Assembly (NCBI GenBank): GCA_017419405.1 | Contig: JAFOLH010000008.1 | Coordinates: 1 to 64,000 of the forward strand | DNA from: Renibacterium sp. | GTDB lineage: Bacteria; Actinomycetota; Actinomycetes; Actinomycetales; Micrococcaceae | Length of the DNA stretch: 64,000 bases | Direction of reading: 5' to 3' | In this document: piece by piece, positions 45,449-53,072 of the stretch | Numbering within the stretch: the stretch's first letter is position 1 | Layout of the letters: every line of letters begins with the position of its first letter | Made by a program: the position numbers and the translations under genes | Notes under the pieces: generated by a model | What the model was told of the DNA's origin: nothing | Seen by the model: the letters and a program-made list of their open reading frames with translations, nothing else | Databases searched by the model: none

Positions 45449-47002
45449 CTAGGCCGATTTCTTGGCGGCGGTCATGAGTTTCATCAGGCTCTCCTGATCG
45501 GCGTCGCCTTTGTTCAGCACGCCGGTGATCGAGCCTTCGAAGATGGTGTAGATCCGGTCGGAGAGCCCCAACAACTCCGGCAGCTCGGAGGAAATCACGA
45601 TCACGCCCTTGCCCTGGTCCGCGAGCTTCTGGATGATTCCGTAAATTTCGTATTTCGCCCCGACGTCGATGCCGCGGGTGGGCTCATCGAGAATCAGCAG
45701 ATCCGGGTCGGTGAACATCCATTTCGCCAGCACCACCTTTTGCTGATTGCCGCCGGAGAGCTTCGCGACGCCTTCGTCCACACTCGGTGCTTTGGTGCGC
45801 AACTGCTTCCGGTAGTCTTCGGCGACCCGGTATTCCTGGTCCTCGTCCACGACCAGACCGCGGGTGATCTTCTGCAGCGCTGCGGCCACCGTGGTGGTTT
45901 TGATGTCGTCGAGCAGATTCAAACCGAGGGACTTCCGGTCCTCGGTGACATAGCCCAGCCCGGCGTCGATGGCATCGGCGACGTTGTGCAACTTGAGGGT
46001 TTTGCCGTCCTTGATGATTTCCCCGGAGACGAACCGGCCGTAGGAACGGCCGAAGATGCTGCGCGCCAGTTCGGTGCGCCCGGCCCCCATCAGCCCGGCG
46101 AAGCCGACGATCTCGCCGCGGCGGACCGTGAACGACTCGTTTTTGCAGACCAGGCGGTCGGCGATCTGCGGATGCGCCACATTCCAGTTCTTGACCTCGA
46201 AGAACACGTCGCCGATTTTCGGCTCATGGTCCGGGAAGCGGGATTCCAGGGTACGGCCCACCATGCCGCGGATGATCCGGTCCTCATCGGCGCCGTCTTC
46301 GGCGACATTGAGGGTTTCGATCGACTGGCCGTCCCGGATGATGGTGATTTCATCGGCGACCGCTTCGATCTCGTTGAGCTTGTGCGAGATCATGATCGAA
46401 GCGATTCCTCTGCCCTTCAGGCCCCGGATCAGATCCAGCAAGTGCTGCGAATCGGATTCGTTCAGCGCGGCGGTCGGTTCGTCCAGAATGAGCAGTTTCA
46501 CCGATTTGTTGAGCGCCTTGGCGATTTCCACCAGCTGCTGCTTGCCGACGCCGATTTCTTTGACCGGGGTGTCCGGATCATCGCTGAGTCCGACTCGGGC
46601 GAGCAGGTCGATGGCCCGGCGCCGTGCTTCGGTCCAGTTGATCACGCCGAATTTCGTCGGTTCATTGCCCAGGAAGATGTTTTCGGTGATCGACAGTTCG
46701 GGGATCAAAGCCAACTCTTGGTGGATGATCACGATTCCCGCCGACTCCGAGGCACGGATGTCCTTGAACTTGCAGACTTCGCCCTGGTAGACGATGTCGC
46801 CGTCGTAGCTGCCATAGGGGTACACGCCGGAGAGCACCTTCATCAAGGTGCTCTTGCCCGCGCCGTTTTCGCCGCAAATCGCATGGATTTCGCCGGCCCG
46901 TACGGTCAACGAGACGTTCGAGAGCGCCTTGACCCCAGGGAACTCTTTGGTGATGGCGCGCATTTCCAAGATCACCGGAGCGGCGACAGTGCTGCTTGAC
47001 AT
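45449..47002 (-). CDS. mmsA: Sugar ABC double ATPase MmsA/GguA
   Basis: 517 residues with two ABC domains. The first has [16 protein letters not shown] and [14 protein letters not shown]; the second has the degenerate P-loop [16 protein letters not shown] and [15 protein letters not shown] with [19 protein letters not shown]. This is the RbsA/MglA layout. Start ATG with GGGAGGG upstream. First gene of the operon; an 18-bp box at 47084-47101 overlaps its -35. Confidence 0.92.
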   Translation of the reverse strand: MSSSTVAAPVILEMRAITKEFPGVKALSNVSLTVRAGEIHAICGENGAGKSTLMKVLSGVYPYGSYDGDIVYQGEVCKFKDIRASESAGIVIIHQELALIPELSITENIFLGNEPTKFGVINWTEARRRAIDLLARVGLSDDPDTPVKEIGVGKQQLVEIAKALNKSVKLLILDEPTAALNESDSQHLLDLIRGLKGRGIASIMISHKLNEIEAVADEITIIRDGQSIETLNVAEDGADEDRIIRGMVGRTLESRFPDHEPKIGDVFFEVKNWNVAHPQIADRLVCKNESFTVRRGEIVGFAGLMGAGRTELARSIFGRSYGRFVSGEIIKDGKTLKLHNVADAIDAGLGYVTEDRKSLGLNLLDDIKTTTVAAALQKITRGLVVDEDQEYRVAEDYRKQLRTKAPSVDEGVAKLSGGNQQKVVLAKWMFTDPDLLILDEPTRGIDVGAKYEIYGIIQKLADQGKGVIVISSELPELLGLSDRIYTIFEGSITGVLNKGDADQESLMKLMTAAKKSA

Positions 47003-47083
47003 GAAACATTCCCTCCCAGTGGGACGTCATTGTCGCCCCGGTGTTTACGTCTGAAGAAAGTAAACTCGCTTGTACGGCTTGTC

Positions 47084-47101
47084 GTCAAGTATTGAACACA
47101 A
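47084..47101. promoter_or_regulatory. 18-bp box at the mmsA promoter, candidate ROK operator
   Basis: GTCAAGTATTGAACACAA on the plus strand contains TCAA-GTA-TTGA. It overlaps the -35 TTGACG (minus strand, 47088-47083); a -10 TTTACT follows at 47064-47059 with an 18-base spacer. The same box with one change lies at 48367-48384. Confidence 0.6.
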
Positions 47102-47121
47102 CGACTGGATAACACTCGGTG

Positions 47122-48336
47122 TCAGGCGCTGGCCTCAGTGCTCAATGCCGAGCTGATTCCCTGGTGCTGGAAGACCAGCGCCGCACCGCCGAGTGCCTCG
47201 GCCCGATTGCCCATCGACGACATCACCAGGTGCGTGGTTTCGCCGATCGCCGGCACCGCATGGCGGATCAGCCCGCGACGGATCGGTTCCAGCAGGATCT
47301 CGCCCAGTTCGGCCAGCGGGCCGCCCACCACGATCACTTCCGGGTTGAGCAGATTGGCCACATTGGCCACCGCCCGGCCGACCGCCTGGCCGGCGTCGTC
47401 GATCACCCGGAGGGTAGCCGAATCCTTGGCCCTGGCCTGCCGGATGATGTCTTCGGTGGTGATCGGCGCCGGCGCTCCTCGGGAGAGCAATTCGATCATG
47501 ATCGCGGTCGAGGCGACGGTTTCCAGGCAGCCCCGATTGCCGCAGCGGCAGATCAGCCCCTGCTCGGAAATCGTGGCGTGGCCGATTTCCCCGGTGATCC
47601 CGATATTGCCGTAGTACGGCGAACCGCCGAGCACCAGTCCGGCACCGATGCCGCTGCCGATCTTGACGAAGATCAGATCCTCGACGGCGTTGTGGGCGCC
47701 CCAGGTGACCTGGGCGAGCGCGCCGAGATTGGCGTCATTGTCCACATAGACCGGGACGCCGAGCGCCTCTTCCAGCATTTCCAGGATGTTGATGCCGACC
47801 CACTCGGGCAGGATCGCCCCTTGGATCACCGTGCCGGTGCGGCTGTCGATCGGGCCGGGGATGCCGACGCCGGCGCCGACCACGGCGCTTTCCGGGAGCC
47901 CGGAATCGGCCAGCAGCCCACGGAGCAGTTCGGCTGCTGCGCGGACGCCGTCCACAGCCAGATGCCCCAGTGGCAGCCGGATCGAGCGCTCCGCGATGAT
48001 CCGGTAGCCCAGGCTCGCGATCACCACCCGAACGTGGGTGCGGCCGACGTCGATGCCGACCGCCACCGCGCCCTTGGAATTCAACCGCACCGAGGTGGCC
48101 CGGCGTCCGGAACTCGTGGTCGGCGCGGTGGAGACCAGACCGCCGTCGGACATGATTTTGACCAGATTCGAGACCGTGGCGGTGGAGAGCCCGGTATGCC
48201 GGGAAAGCTCGGCCTGGGTGAGCGGCCCTGCGTTCAAGAGGGTTTCGACGATCCGCTGCTGGTTGCGTTGCCGCAGGGCGGTTTGGGAACCGGGGTTGCG
48301 GGGAAGGCGCGTTGTCGAGCGTGCATCGGCGGACAT
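47122..48336 (-). CDS. ROK-family transcriptional repressor
   Basis: 404 residues from ATG 48336; the longer frame reaching 48384 would place an operator in coding sequence, and the -10-like CACTCT ends six bases before this ATG. N-terminal winged helix at about 25-85 (RIVETLLNAGPLTQAELSRHTGLSTATVSNLVK), then the ROK domain with the ATP loop VGIDVGRTHVRVVIASLG, the glucokinase-like zinc motif GHATISEQGLICRCGNRGCLETVAS. It is divergent in position but on the same strand as mmsA, upstream of it. Likely senses the sugar carried by MmsAB-ChvE and represses that operon and itself. Confidence 0.85.
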   Translation of the reverse strand: MSADARSTTRLPRNPGSQTALRQRNQQRIVETLLNAGPLTQAELSRHTGLSTATVSNLVKIMSDGGLVSTAPTTSSGRRATSVRLNSKGAVAVGIDVGRTHVRVVIASLGYRIIAERSIRLPLGHLAVDGVRAAAELLRGLLADSGLPESAVVGAGVGIPGPIDSRTGTVIQGAILPEWVGINILEMLEEALGVPVYVDNDANLGALAQVTWGAHNAVEDLIFVKIGSGIGAGLVLGGSPYYGNIGITGEIGHATISEQGLICRCGNRGCLETVASTAIMIELLSRGAPAPITTEDIIRQARAKDSATLRVIDDAGQAVGRAVANVANLLNPEVIVVGGPLAELGEILLEPIRRGLIRHAVPAIGETTHLVMSSMGNRAEALGGAALVFQHQGISSALSTEASA

Positions 48337-48366
48337 ATAGGTAGAGTGCATTACTTTCTGATTGCA

Positions 48367-48384
48367 GTCAAGAATTGAACACAA
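48367..48384. promoter_or_regulatory. 18-bp box at the ROK promoter
   Basis: GTCAAGAATTGAACACAA, 17 of 18 bases as in the mmsA box, overlapping the -35 TTGACT (48371-48366). A CACTCT -10 (48348-48343) follows at 17 bases and ends six bases before ATG 48336, suggesting autoregulation and a leaderless mRNA. Confidence 0.6.
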
Positions 48385-48436
48385 AGCTCGAACAAATGCC
48401 GCAACCGGTCAATTCCGGGTTTTTTCTTCCGCGGAT

Positions 48437-48955
48437 TCAGGCGTGCAGTTGCCGGTGGGCTTGGGCCAATTGCTGGTAATGGTCCGCGTTGGCGCGAATC
48501 CCGGCGAGCTCGTCCTCGCCGATTTCGCGCCGGACTTTGCCGGGCACTCCGGCGACCAGGGAGCGCGGTGGGATCACGGTGCCTTCCAGGACCACCGCGC
48601 CGCCGGCGATCAGGGAACCCGCGCCGATCCGGGCGCCGTTCATGATCGTGGCGCCCATGCCGATCAGGCAATCGTCTTCGACGGTGCAGCCGTGCACCAC
48701 CGCACCGTGCCCCACGCTGACCCGGTCGCCCACGGTGGCCGGGAACCCGGGATCGGCGTGCAGCACCACGTTGTCCTGCAGATTCGAGCCTTCGCCTACC
48801 GAGATGCTCGCGGTATCGCCACGCAGCACTGCGCCGTAGAAGGCGCTGGAGCCGCGGCCCAAACGCACGTCGCCGATGAGCGAGGCATTGGGTGCCACGA
48901 AGGCGTCCTCGGCGACCATCGGGGCGGTGCCGGAAAATTCATAGATGGGACTCAT
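48437..48955 (-). CDS. Gamma-class carbonic anhydrase-like protein
   Basis: 172 residues from ATG 48955, not the longer frame: the TACCCT -10 seven bases upstream and family length fit. Left-handed beta-helix hexapeptides throughout (APNASLIGDVRLGRGSS, IGAGSLIAGGAVVLEGTVIP). The zinc ligands H in VVLHADPGFPATVGDRVSVGHGAVVHGCTV (three His) are present, so it may bind metal, as in YrdA/CaiE-like gamma carbonic anhydrase homologues. A true anhydrase activity is not shown by the sequence. Confidence 0.85.
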   Translation of the reverse strand: MSPIYEFSGTAPMVAEDAFVAPNASLIGDVRLGRGSSAFYGAVLRGDTASISVGEGSNLQDNVVLHADPGFPATVGDRVSVGHGAVVHGCTVEDDCLIGMGATIMNGARIGAGSLIAGGAVVLEGTVIPPRSLVAGVPGKVRREIGEDELAGIRANADHYQQLAQAHRQLHA

Positions 48956-48962
48956 AGTGCCA

Positions 48963-48968
48963 AGGGTA
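48963..48968 (-). promoter_or_regulatory. -10 box of leaderless gamma-CA mRNA
   Basis: TACCCT on the minus strand, seven bases before ATG 48955. Confidence 0.45.
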
Positions 48969-48986
48969 TCGATTGTTCCCCCGCGC

Positions 48987-49055
48987 AGATGCATCTTCAA
49001 CATCGAGTTACCGATTTGGCTGCCAAAAAGCCCTCGCGATGTTGAAGATGCATCT
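48987..49055. repeat. 19-bp perfect inverted repeat with GATGCATC cores
   Basis: AGATGCATCTTCAACATCG (48987-49005) is the exact reverse complement of 49037-49055, with a 31-base spacer. Each arm contains one copy of TGAAGATGCATC, at 48988-48999 (inverted) and 49043-49054. Two more copies lie after the nuclease-fold gene. Lies between that gene and the gamma carbonic anhydrase gene. Confidence 0.85.
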
Positions 49056-49118
49056 GAAGTTTTCCACACTTCAGATTTCCCTCTTTTGCGAACGGCTTCG
49101 ACGCCGGATATTGGGTCC

Positions 49119-50072
49119 ATGATGCGCAAACTCGGCTCGATGATCCTCAGTCCGACTGATGACCCGCTTGATGAGAACCTGTCCCGGAAGCTCAAAACAG
49201 CTGGCAATGTCGGAGAACTGTTGCGAGTCAAGCGGGCCCGCTATGTGAAGCGCAGCGATTGGTTGGCCAGCGGCCCCGAACAGCAGCATCTGTTCAAGAT
49301 GCATGCGGTGGATTCTGCCGCTCATCGTCGCCCACCGGTGTTTAGCAAGGAGTCCGCTGCGATTCTCTGGGGCCTGCCCTTGGGAATGGTTCCGGATCAG
49401 GTCAATGTCAACGTGCCGAAGCTGAGTGGGCATCGTAGTAGCGGCCTGGTTGCCAGACGGTGTTTCGACCCGATCGAGTCCGGTCACTGGAACATCGACG
49501 GACTTGCCGTTACCGGCAAGCTGCAGACCGCGGTCGAACTCGCGCTAATCTTGCCGATGACCTGGGCGGTGGCGGTGATGGACCGACTTTTGGGCGAACA
49601 GAGGCTTCCCGGGGAACAAAGTGCCGCTCCGGTGAGCAAGGCCGACGTCGACGTCGTGCTCAGGCGGCTCGGTACGGTTCGGGCGATCCGACGAGCGAGC
49701 AGAGTGCTGGATTTCGCGGATCCGAACTCGGGATCGCCGGGTGAGTCGATCAGCCGGGTCAACATGCATTTGGCCGGCCTCCCGCCGCCCGAACTTCAGA
49801 CTCGGCACGAAGACCGGGACGGGCTCATCGGAATCAGCGATTTTGCGTGGAAAAAACACCGGCTGATCGGTGAGTTTGACGGGATGAGCAAGTACCAGGA
49901 CGAGAAGTACCTCAAAGGGCGCGGCGCCGCAGAAACGATCCGTGCAGAAAAGCAGCGCGAAGAACGTTTGCGCCAGGCAGGTTGGACGGTGACTCGCTGG
50001 CTGTGGGATACCGCAATCTCGCAGAGTGCGCTCCGCGAACATCTACTCCGTGCCGGGTTGCCACGAGAGTAA
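49119..50072 (+). CDS. AbiEi-like/DUF559 Vsr-fold protein, unknown function
   Basis: 317 residues from ATG 49119 (49122 also possible). The N-terminal segment VGELLRVKRARYVKRSDWL resembles the winged-helix AbiEi antitoxin domain. The C-terminal 110 residues fit the DUF559/Vsr nuclease fold: GES with E209, SDFAW with D241, and GEFDG with E252 and D254, followed by a Lys/Tyr-rich helix and GWTVTRWLWD. Such fusions are common in actinobacteria but have no settled role. It is flanked on both sides by TGAAGATGCATC copies and followed by a terminator. No methylase, ligase or toxin gene is adjacent. Codon use looks slightly less G/C-biased than neighbours. Confidence 0.7.
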   Translation: MMRKLGSMILSPTDDPLDENLSRKLKTAGNVGELLRVKRARYVKRSDWLASGPEQQHLFKMHAVDSAAHRRPPVFSKESAAILWGLPLGMVPDQVNVNVPKLSGHRSSGLVARRCFDPIESGHWNIDGLAVTGKLQTAVELALILPMTWAVAVMDRLLGEQRLPGEQSAAPVSKADVDVVLRRLGTVRAIRRASRVLDFADPNSGSPGESISRVNMHLAGLPPPELQTRHEDRDGLIGISDFAWKKHRLIGEFDGMSKYQDEKYLKGRGAAETIRAEKQREERLRQAGWTVTRWLWDTAISQSALREHLLRAGLPRE

Positions 50073-50090
50073 TTCCGTCTGGCAACGCCT

Positions 50091-50102
50091 GAAGATGCAT
50101 CC
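50091..50102 (+). repeat. TGAAGATGCATC copy 3
   Basis: Exact copy of the 12-mer in the inverted repeat at 48987-49055; 18 bases after the nuclease-fold stop. Its GCATC is also part of the terminator stem. Confidence 0.8.
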
Positions 50103-50124
50103 TCAGCTTAAGGATGCTGTTTTT
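50098..50124 (+). terminator. Terminator after nuclease-fold gene
   Basis: GCATCCT (50098-50104) pairs with AGGATGC (50112-50118), 7-base loop, then TGTTTTTG. Confidence 0.7.
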
Positions 50125-50149
50125 GCGGTTGGATCGCTAACTGGACGCT

Positions 50150-50161
50150 GAAGATGCATCT
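50150..50161 (+). repeat. TGAAGATGCATC copy 4
   Basis: Exact copy, 15 bases before the minus-strand stop of purU. Confidence 0.8.
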
Positions 50162-50176
50162 GCGGGGGTGGTGCGG

Positions 50177-51049
50177 TCAGGCGAAAACGACGGTGCGCTT
50201 CCCGTCCAGCAGCACCCGGTGCTCGGCATGCCAGCGAACCGCCTGGGCCAACGTCCGCGCTTCCACGGCCCGGCCCATCTGGGCCAACCGGTCCGAGGTG
50301 TGGGCATGGTCCACCCGGATCACTTCCTGCTCGATGATCGGCCCCTCGTCGAGTTCGCCGGTCACGTAGTGCGCGGTGGCGCCGATCAGCTTCACCCCGC
50401 GCGCATGCGCCTGGGCGTAGGGGCGCGCGCCTTTGAAAGAAGGCAGGAAGGAGTGGTGGATGTTGATCGCCCGGCCGGAGAGCTCGCGGCACAACTCATC
50501 GGAAAGGATCTGCATGTACCGGGCCAAGACCACGAGTTCCACATCGTGCGCAGCGGCGAGTTCCCGCAGCACCTGCTCCGCTGCTGCTTTGTTCTGCGGA
50601 TCCACCGGGACGTGGTGGAACGGGATCCCGTAGAACGCGGCCATTTCGGCGAGCTCGGCGTGGTTGGAAACGATCGCGGGGACCTCGATCGGCAGCTGGC
50701 CCGACCGCTGCTGGAACAACAGTTCATTGAGGCAGTGCGCTTCTTTGGACACCATCAGCAGGGTGCGTACCGGGGTGCCGACCGGGTGCAGGGTCCATTC
50801 CAGGGCGAAGGTCTCCGCGATCGGTTGCAGCGCTGCGCGCAGCGAATCGAGCGGCTCCGGGGTGCTCACCTCCACGCGCATGAAGAAGGTGCCCTCCGGG
50901 GCGCCGGGCGAACCGGTGCTGCCGTACTGCTGGGATTCGGTGATGTTGCCGCCGGCGGCGAGCAGCGCACCGCTGACCGCATGCACGATGCCGGGCCGGT
51001 CGGGGCAGGAAAGGGTCAGCGCGTATCGGGGAGTCTGAGCATCAGTCAC
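50177..51049 (-). CDS. purU: Formyltetrahydrofolate deformylase
   Basis: 290 residues from GTG 51049. It hydrolyses 10-formyl-THF to formate and THF, so feeds or balances the one-carbon pool used by purN/purH and glyA. ACT domain at about 8-85 (YALTLSCPDRPGIVHAVSGALL), then the formyltransferase-like catalytic part with NIHHSFLPSFKGARPY (Asn and His as in PurN) and DEGPIIEQEVIRVDH. The start is probably leaderless, TAGCCT six bases upstream. The promoter would lie within the end of the monooxygenase gene. Confidence 0.93.
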   Translation of the reverse strand: MTDAQTPRYALTLSCPDRPGIVHAVSGALLAAGGNITESQQYGSTGSPGAPEGTFFMRVEVSTPEPLDSLRAALQPIAETFALEWTLHPVGTPVRTLLMVSKEAHCLNELLFQQRSGQLPIEVPAIVSNHAELAEMAAFYGIPFHHVPVDPQNKAAAEQVLRELAAAHDVELVVLARYMQILSDELCRELSGRAINIHHSFLPSFKGARPYAQAHARGVKLIGATAHYVTGELDEGPIIEQEVIRVDHAHTSDRLAQMGRAVEARTLAQAVRWHAEHRVLLDGKRTVVFA

Positions 51050-51053
51050 CGAA

Positions 51054-52151
51054 TCAGGCTACTGGCAGTGCTGCCGATTCTTCGGGTTCCGGTTGATTTT
51101 TGACGTCGTCCAGATACCGCAGTGCGGCCACGGCGGCAGATCGTCCGGCCCGGGTCGCCCCCAGAGTCGAGGCGGATGCCCCGTAACCGACCAGGAACAG
51201 CCGGGGTTCCTTGCGCACCAGCACTTTGTCCATCAGGATCCCGCCCCCTGGTTCGCGCAGTTTCAGCGGCGCCAAGTGGTCCAGCGAATCGCGGAATCCG
51301 GTGGCCCAGAGCACGGCGTCGATGTGCGCAACGGAGCCGTCGTCGAAAATGGCGGCATCGCGGGTGAGTCTGCGCAGCGGGCCCCTGGATACCAAGGTGC
51401 CGGCAGCAATGCCTGCCCGGTACCTGTCGTTCAACGGCAATCCGGTATTGTCCGCCAGACTGGCCGGCGGCAATCCGGCACGGGTGCGGGCATCGACGGC
51501 GCGTTCGATGGCGAGTCCCCAACTCGGGGTGTATTCCAACTGGCGGAACTGCGGTGGCCTGCGGGTGGACCAGAAGGTCCGGGCTCCGGCGTCGTGCAAC
51601 TCCAACAGGAATTGCGTCGCCGACGTGCCGCCGCCGACCACCAAGACCCGTTTCCCGACGAAGTCGGCGGCGCGGCGGAAGTCGCGGGTATGCAGTTGCA
51701 GGCCTTGGAACTCGTCGACGCCGGGGTAGTAGGGCCAGTACGGCTTGTCCCAGGTGCCGGTCCCGCTGATCACGGTGCGGGTGCTGAACTCCTCGGTCGC
51801 GGTGCGCACGACGAGCCCGTCGCCGGTTTCCAGCAGGGCTACGGAAAGCACTTTCGCCGGGCGTTCGACTCGAAGCCCGTGTTTTGCTTCGAACGCGGCG
51901 TAATACTCGGCGACGACCTCGGCGGCCGGCCGCGTGGAGTCAGGCGTGCCGAGCGGGAAGTCGGGCAGATCGTAAATCCCGTGCACCGTGCCCAAGGTCA
52001 AGGACGGCCAGCGGTGCTGCCAGGCGCCGCCCGGTTCCGGACTGGCATCCAGGACCAGGAAATCGATTCCGGGGGTGAGTCCCTTCCGCTGCAGATGAAA
52101 CGCCGCGACCAGTCCGGCCTGGCCGGCCCCGATCACGATGACGTCGTACAT
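51054..52151 (-). CDS. Flavin-dependent monooxygenase-like protein
   Basis: 365 residues. FAD-binding Rossmann GAGQAGLVAAFHLQRKG at the N terminus and a second NAD(P)-binding site VLVVGGGTSATQFLLEL at about 170. The sequence GGAWQHRWPSLTLGTVHGIYDLP and ATGFRDSL resemble the flavin-containing monooxygenase/Baeyer-Villiger and Trk-like oxidoreductase group (FMO-like, pyr_redox). Four bases separate it from purU. Substrate unknown. Confidence 0.8.
   Translation of the reverse strand: MYDVIVIGAGQAGLVAAFHLQRKGLTPGIDFLVLDASPEPGGAWQHRWPSLTLGTVHGIYDLPDFPLGTPDSTRPAAEVVAEYYAAFEAKHGLRVERPAKVLSVALLETGDGLVVRTATEEFSTRTVISGTGTWDKPYWPYYPGVDEFQGLQLHTRDFRRAADFVGKRVLVVGGGTSATQFLLELHDAGARTFWSTRRPPQFRQLEYTPSWGLAIERAVDARTRAGLPPASLADNTGLPLNDRYRAGIAAGTLVSRGPLRRLTRDAAIFDDGSVAHIDAVLWATGFRDSLDHLAPLKLREPGGGILMDKVLVRKEPRLFLVGYGASASTLGATRAGRSAAVAALRYLDDVKNQPEPEESAALPVA
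51056..51061 (-). promoter_or_regulatory. -10 box of leaderless purU mRNA
   Basis: TAGCCT on the minus strand, six bases before GTG 51049. Confidence 0.45.
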
Positions 52152-52191
52152 GTTTGCTTCAACGGCCGGCTCCGGCCCGGAATTCCCAGGC

Positions 52192-52197
52192 TAATCT
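52192..52197 (+). promoter_or_regulatory. -10 box of leaderless GNAT mRNA
   Basis: TAATCT, six bases before ATG 52204. Confidence 0.5.
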
Positions 52198-52203
52198 GGC
52201 AGC

Positions 52204-52746
52204 ATGCAGATCCGATTCAACCCGATCGATCCGGCCGCCGAGGCAGCCGAGCTGGTGGCCTTCCTCTGCGGGAACGAGTGGCCGTTCCACGGCAGCGCGA
52301 GACTGGACGAAGTTGCGGTGCGGCACCGGATCGCGGCCGGCCACTACTGGAACTCCGATCGCGAAGCCTTCTGGATCGAAGCGCCGGAGCGTATCGGCTA
52401 CCTCGCGCTGGAGGACCTCGCCGACCTGGCCGACGGCGGCAACCCGGTTTTCGACTTGCGCCTGGCCGAGCAGTACCGGGGCCGGGGCCTGGCAGTACCG
52501 GTCCTGCGTGCCTTGGCGGGACTGGTCTTCGAACGATTCCCGTCGGTGCGCAGGCTGGAAGGGCAAACCAGGGAAGACAACTTGGCAATGCGCAAGGCCT
52601 TCCGGAAAGCGGGCTTCCTGAAAGAAGCCCACTACCGGCAAGCCTGGCCGACCGGCGACGGCGGTTACCTGGCCTCGGTAGCCTACGGACTTCTGCGCGG
52701 AGATTTCGAAACCGGCACGGTCAGCAGCTTCGATTGGGCGGACTGA
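52204..52746 (+). CDS. GNAT-family acetyltransferase
   Basis: 180 residues. Acetyl-CoA binding site in the region LRLAEQYRGRGLAVPVLRALAGLVFERFP (RGRGLAVPVL for the Q/RxxGxG/A loop) and the following AMRKAFRKAGFLKEAHYRQAW. Resembles RimJ/RimL-like acetyltransferases. The start is leaderless. Substrate unknown. Divergent from the monooxygenase. Confidence 0.8.
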   Translation: MQIRFNPIDPAAEAAELVAFLCGNEWPFHGSARLDEVAVRHRIAAGHYWNSDREAFWIEAPERIGYLALEDLADLADGGNPVFDLRLAEQYRGRGLAVPVLRALAGLVFERFPSVRRLEGQTREDNLAMRKAFRKAGFLKEAHYRQAWPTGDGGYLASVAYGLLRGDFETGTVSSFDWAD

Positions 52747-52755
52747 ACCTTGCAC

Positions 52756-52861
52756 CCCACGCCCGTCCAATCGGCAGATCCAGTAGGTTCGGACGTCCCT
52801 GCCCACTGGAGCCCCGAATTGGACGGGCATGAGCGGCGGGGCATTGGGGGACGGGCGTGGG
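52756..52861. repeat. Set of ACGCCCGTCC inverted repeats after GNAT
   Basis: CCCACGCCCGTCCAAT at 52756-52771 has two partial reverse copies: ATTGGACGGGC at 52818-52828 and GGACGGGCGTGGG at 52849-52861. They can form alternative hairpins. Most likely a terminator region for the GNAT gene; there is no gene here. Confidence 0.45.
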
Positions 52862-52892
52862 CCTGGAACGGGGGAGCCCGGTGGGCTAAGCT

Positions 52893-52972
52893 GGGCAGGT
52901 CGCGACTGGCGTAAGGTGGCCTACCACCGGGGAGCGGCACGCATGCAGACCATGGATCGTACGCCTGGGACC
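52893..52972 (+). promoter_or_regulatory. ZTP (pfl) riboswitch
   Basis: The conserved blocks GTCGCGACTGGCG (52899-52911), the GGTGG-CCT-ACCACC stem (52915-52928), CCGGGGAGCG (52927-52936) and CGCCTGGG (52962-52969) come in the order of the pfl/ZTP aptamer. This class binds ZTP/ZMP and turns on purine and one-carbon genes when 10-formyl-THF is low. It lies 101 bases before the glyA ATG. Possible expression platform: GGTGGTGT (52987-52994) can pair with ACACCACC (53046-53053) next to the AGGAG. Confidence 0.85.
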
Positions 52973-53000
52973 GGGGTCATGTTCACGGTGGTGTCGCAAT

Positions 53001-53014
53001 AAACATTGATGTTT
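53001..53014. promoter_or_regulatory. AAACAT-TG-ATGTTT palindrome in the glyA leader
   Basis: Perfect inverted repeat between aptamer and gene. It may be part of the riboswitch platform or a repressor site. Confidence 0.35.
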
Positions 53015-53072
53015 GGACCGCACCAGCCGGTAGCCTGACCATAGAACACCACCTCACGCCCAGGAGTTGTCG

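Noticed and set aside
43015-45477. 820-residue plus-strand frame over chvE and mmsB
   Set aside because: Antisense shadow, His/Asp-rich without domains.
48337-48384. Upstream start of the ROK gene at 48384
   Set aside because: This would place the 18-bp operator box and the -35 inside the gene; the shorter start agrees with promoter spacing.
52756-52861. Inverted repeats after GNAT as part of the riboswitch
   Set aside because: They end before the first conserved aptamer block at 52899, so they more likely terminate the GNAT transcript.
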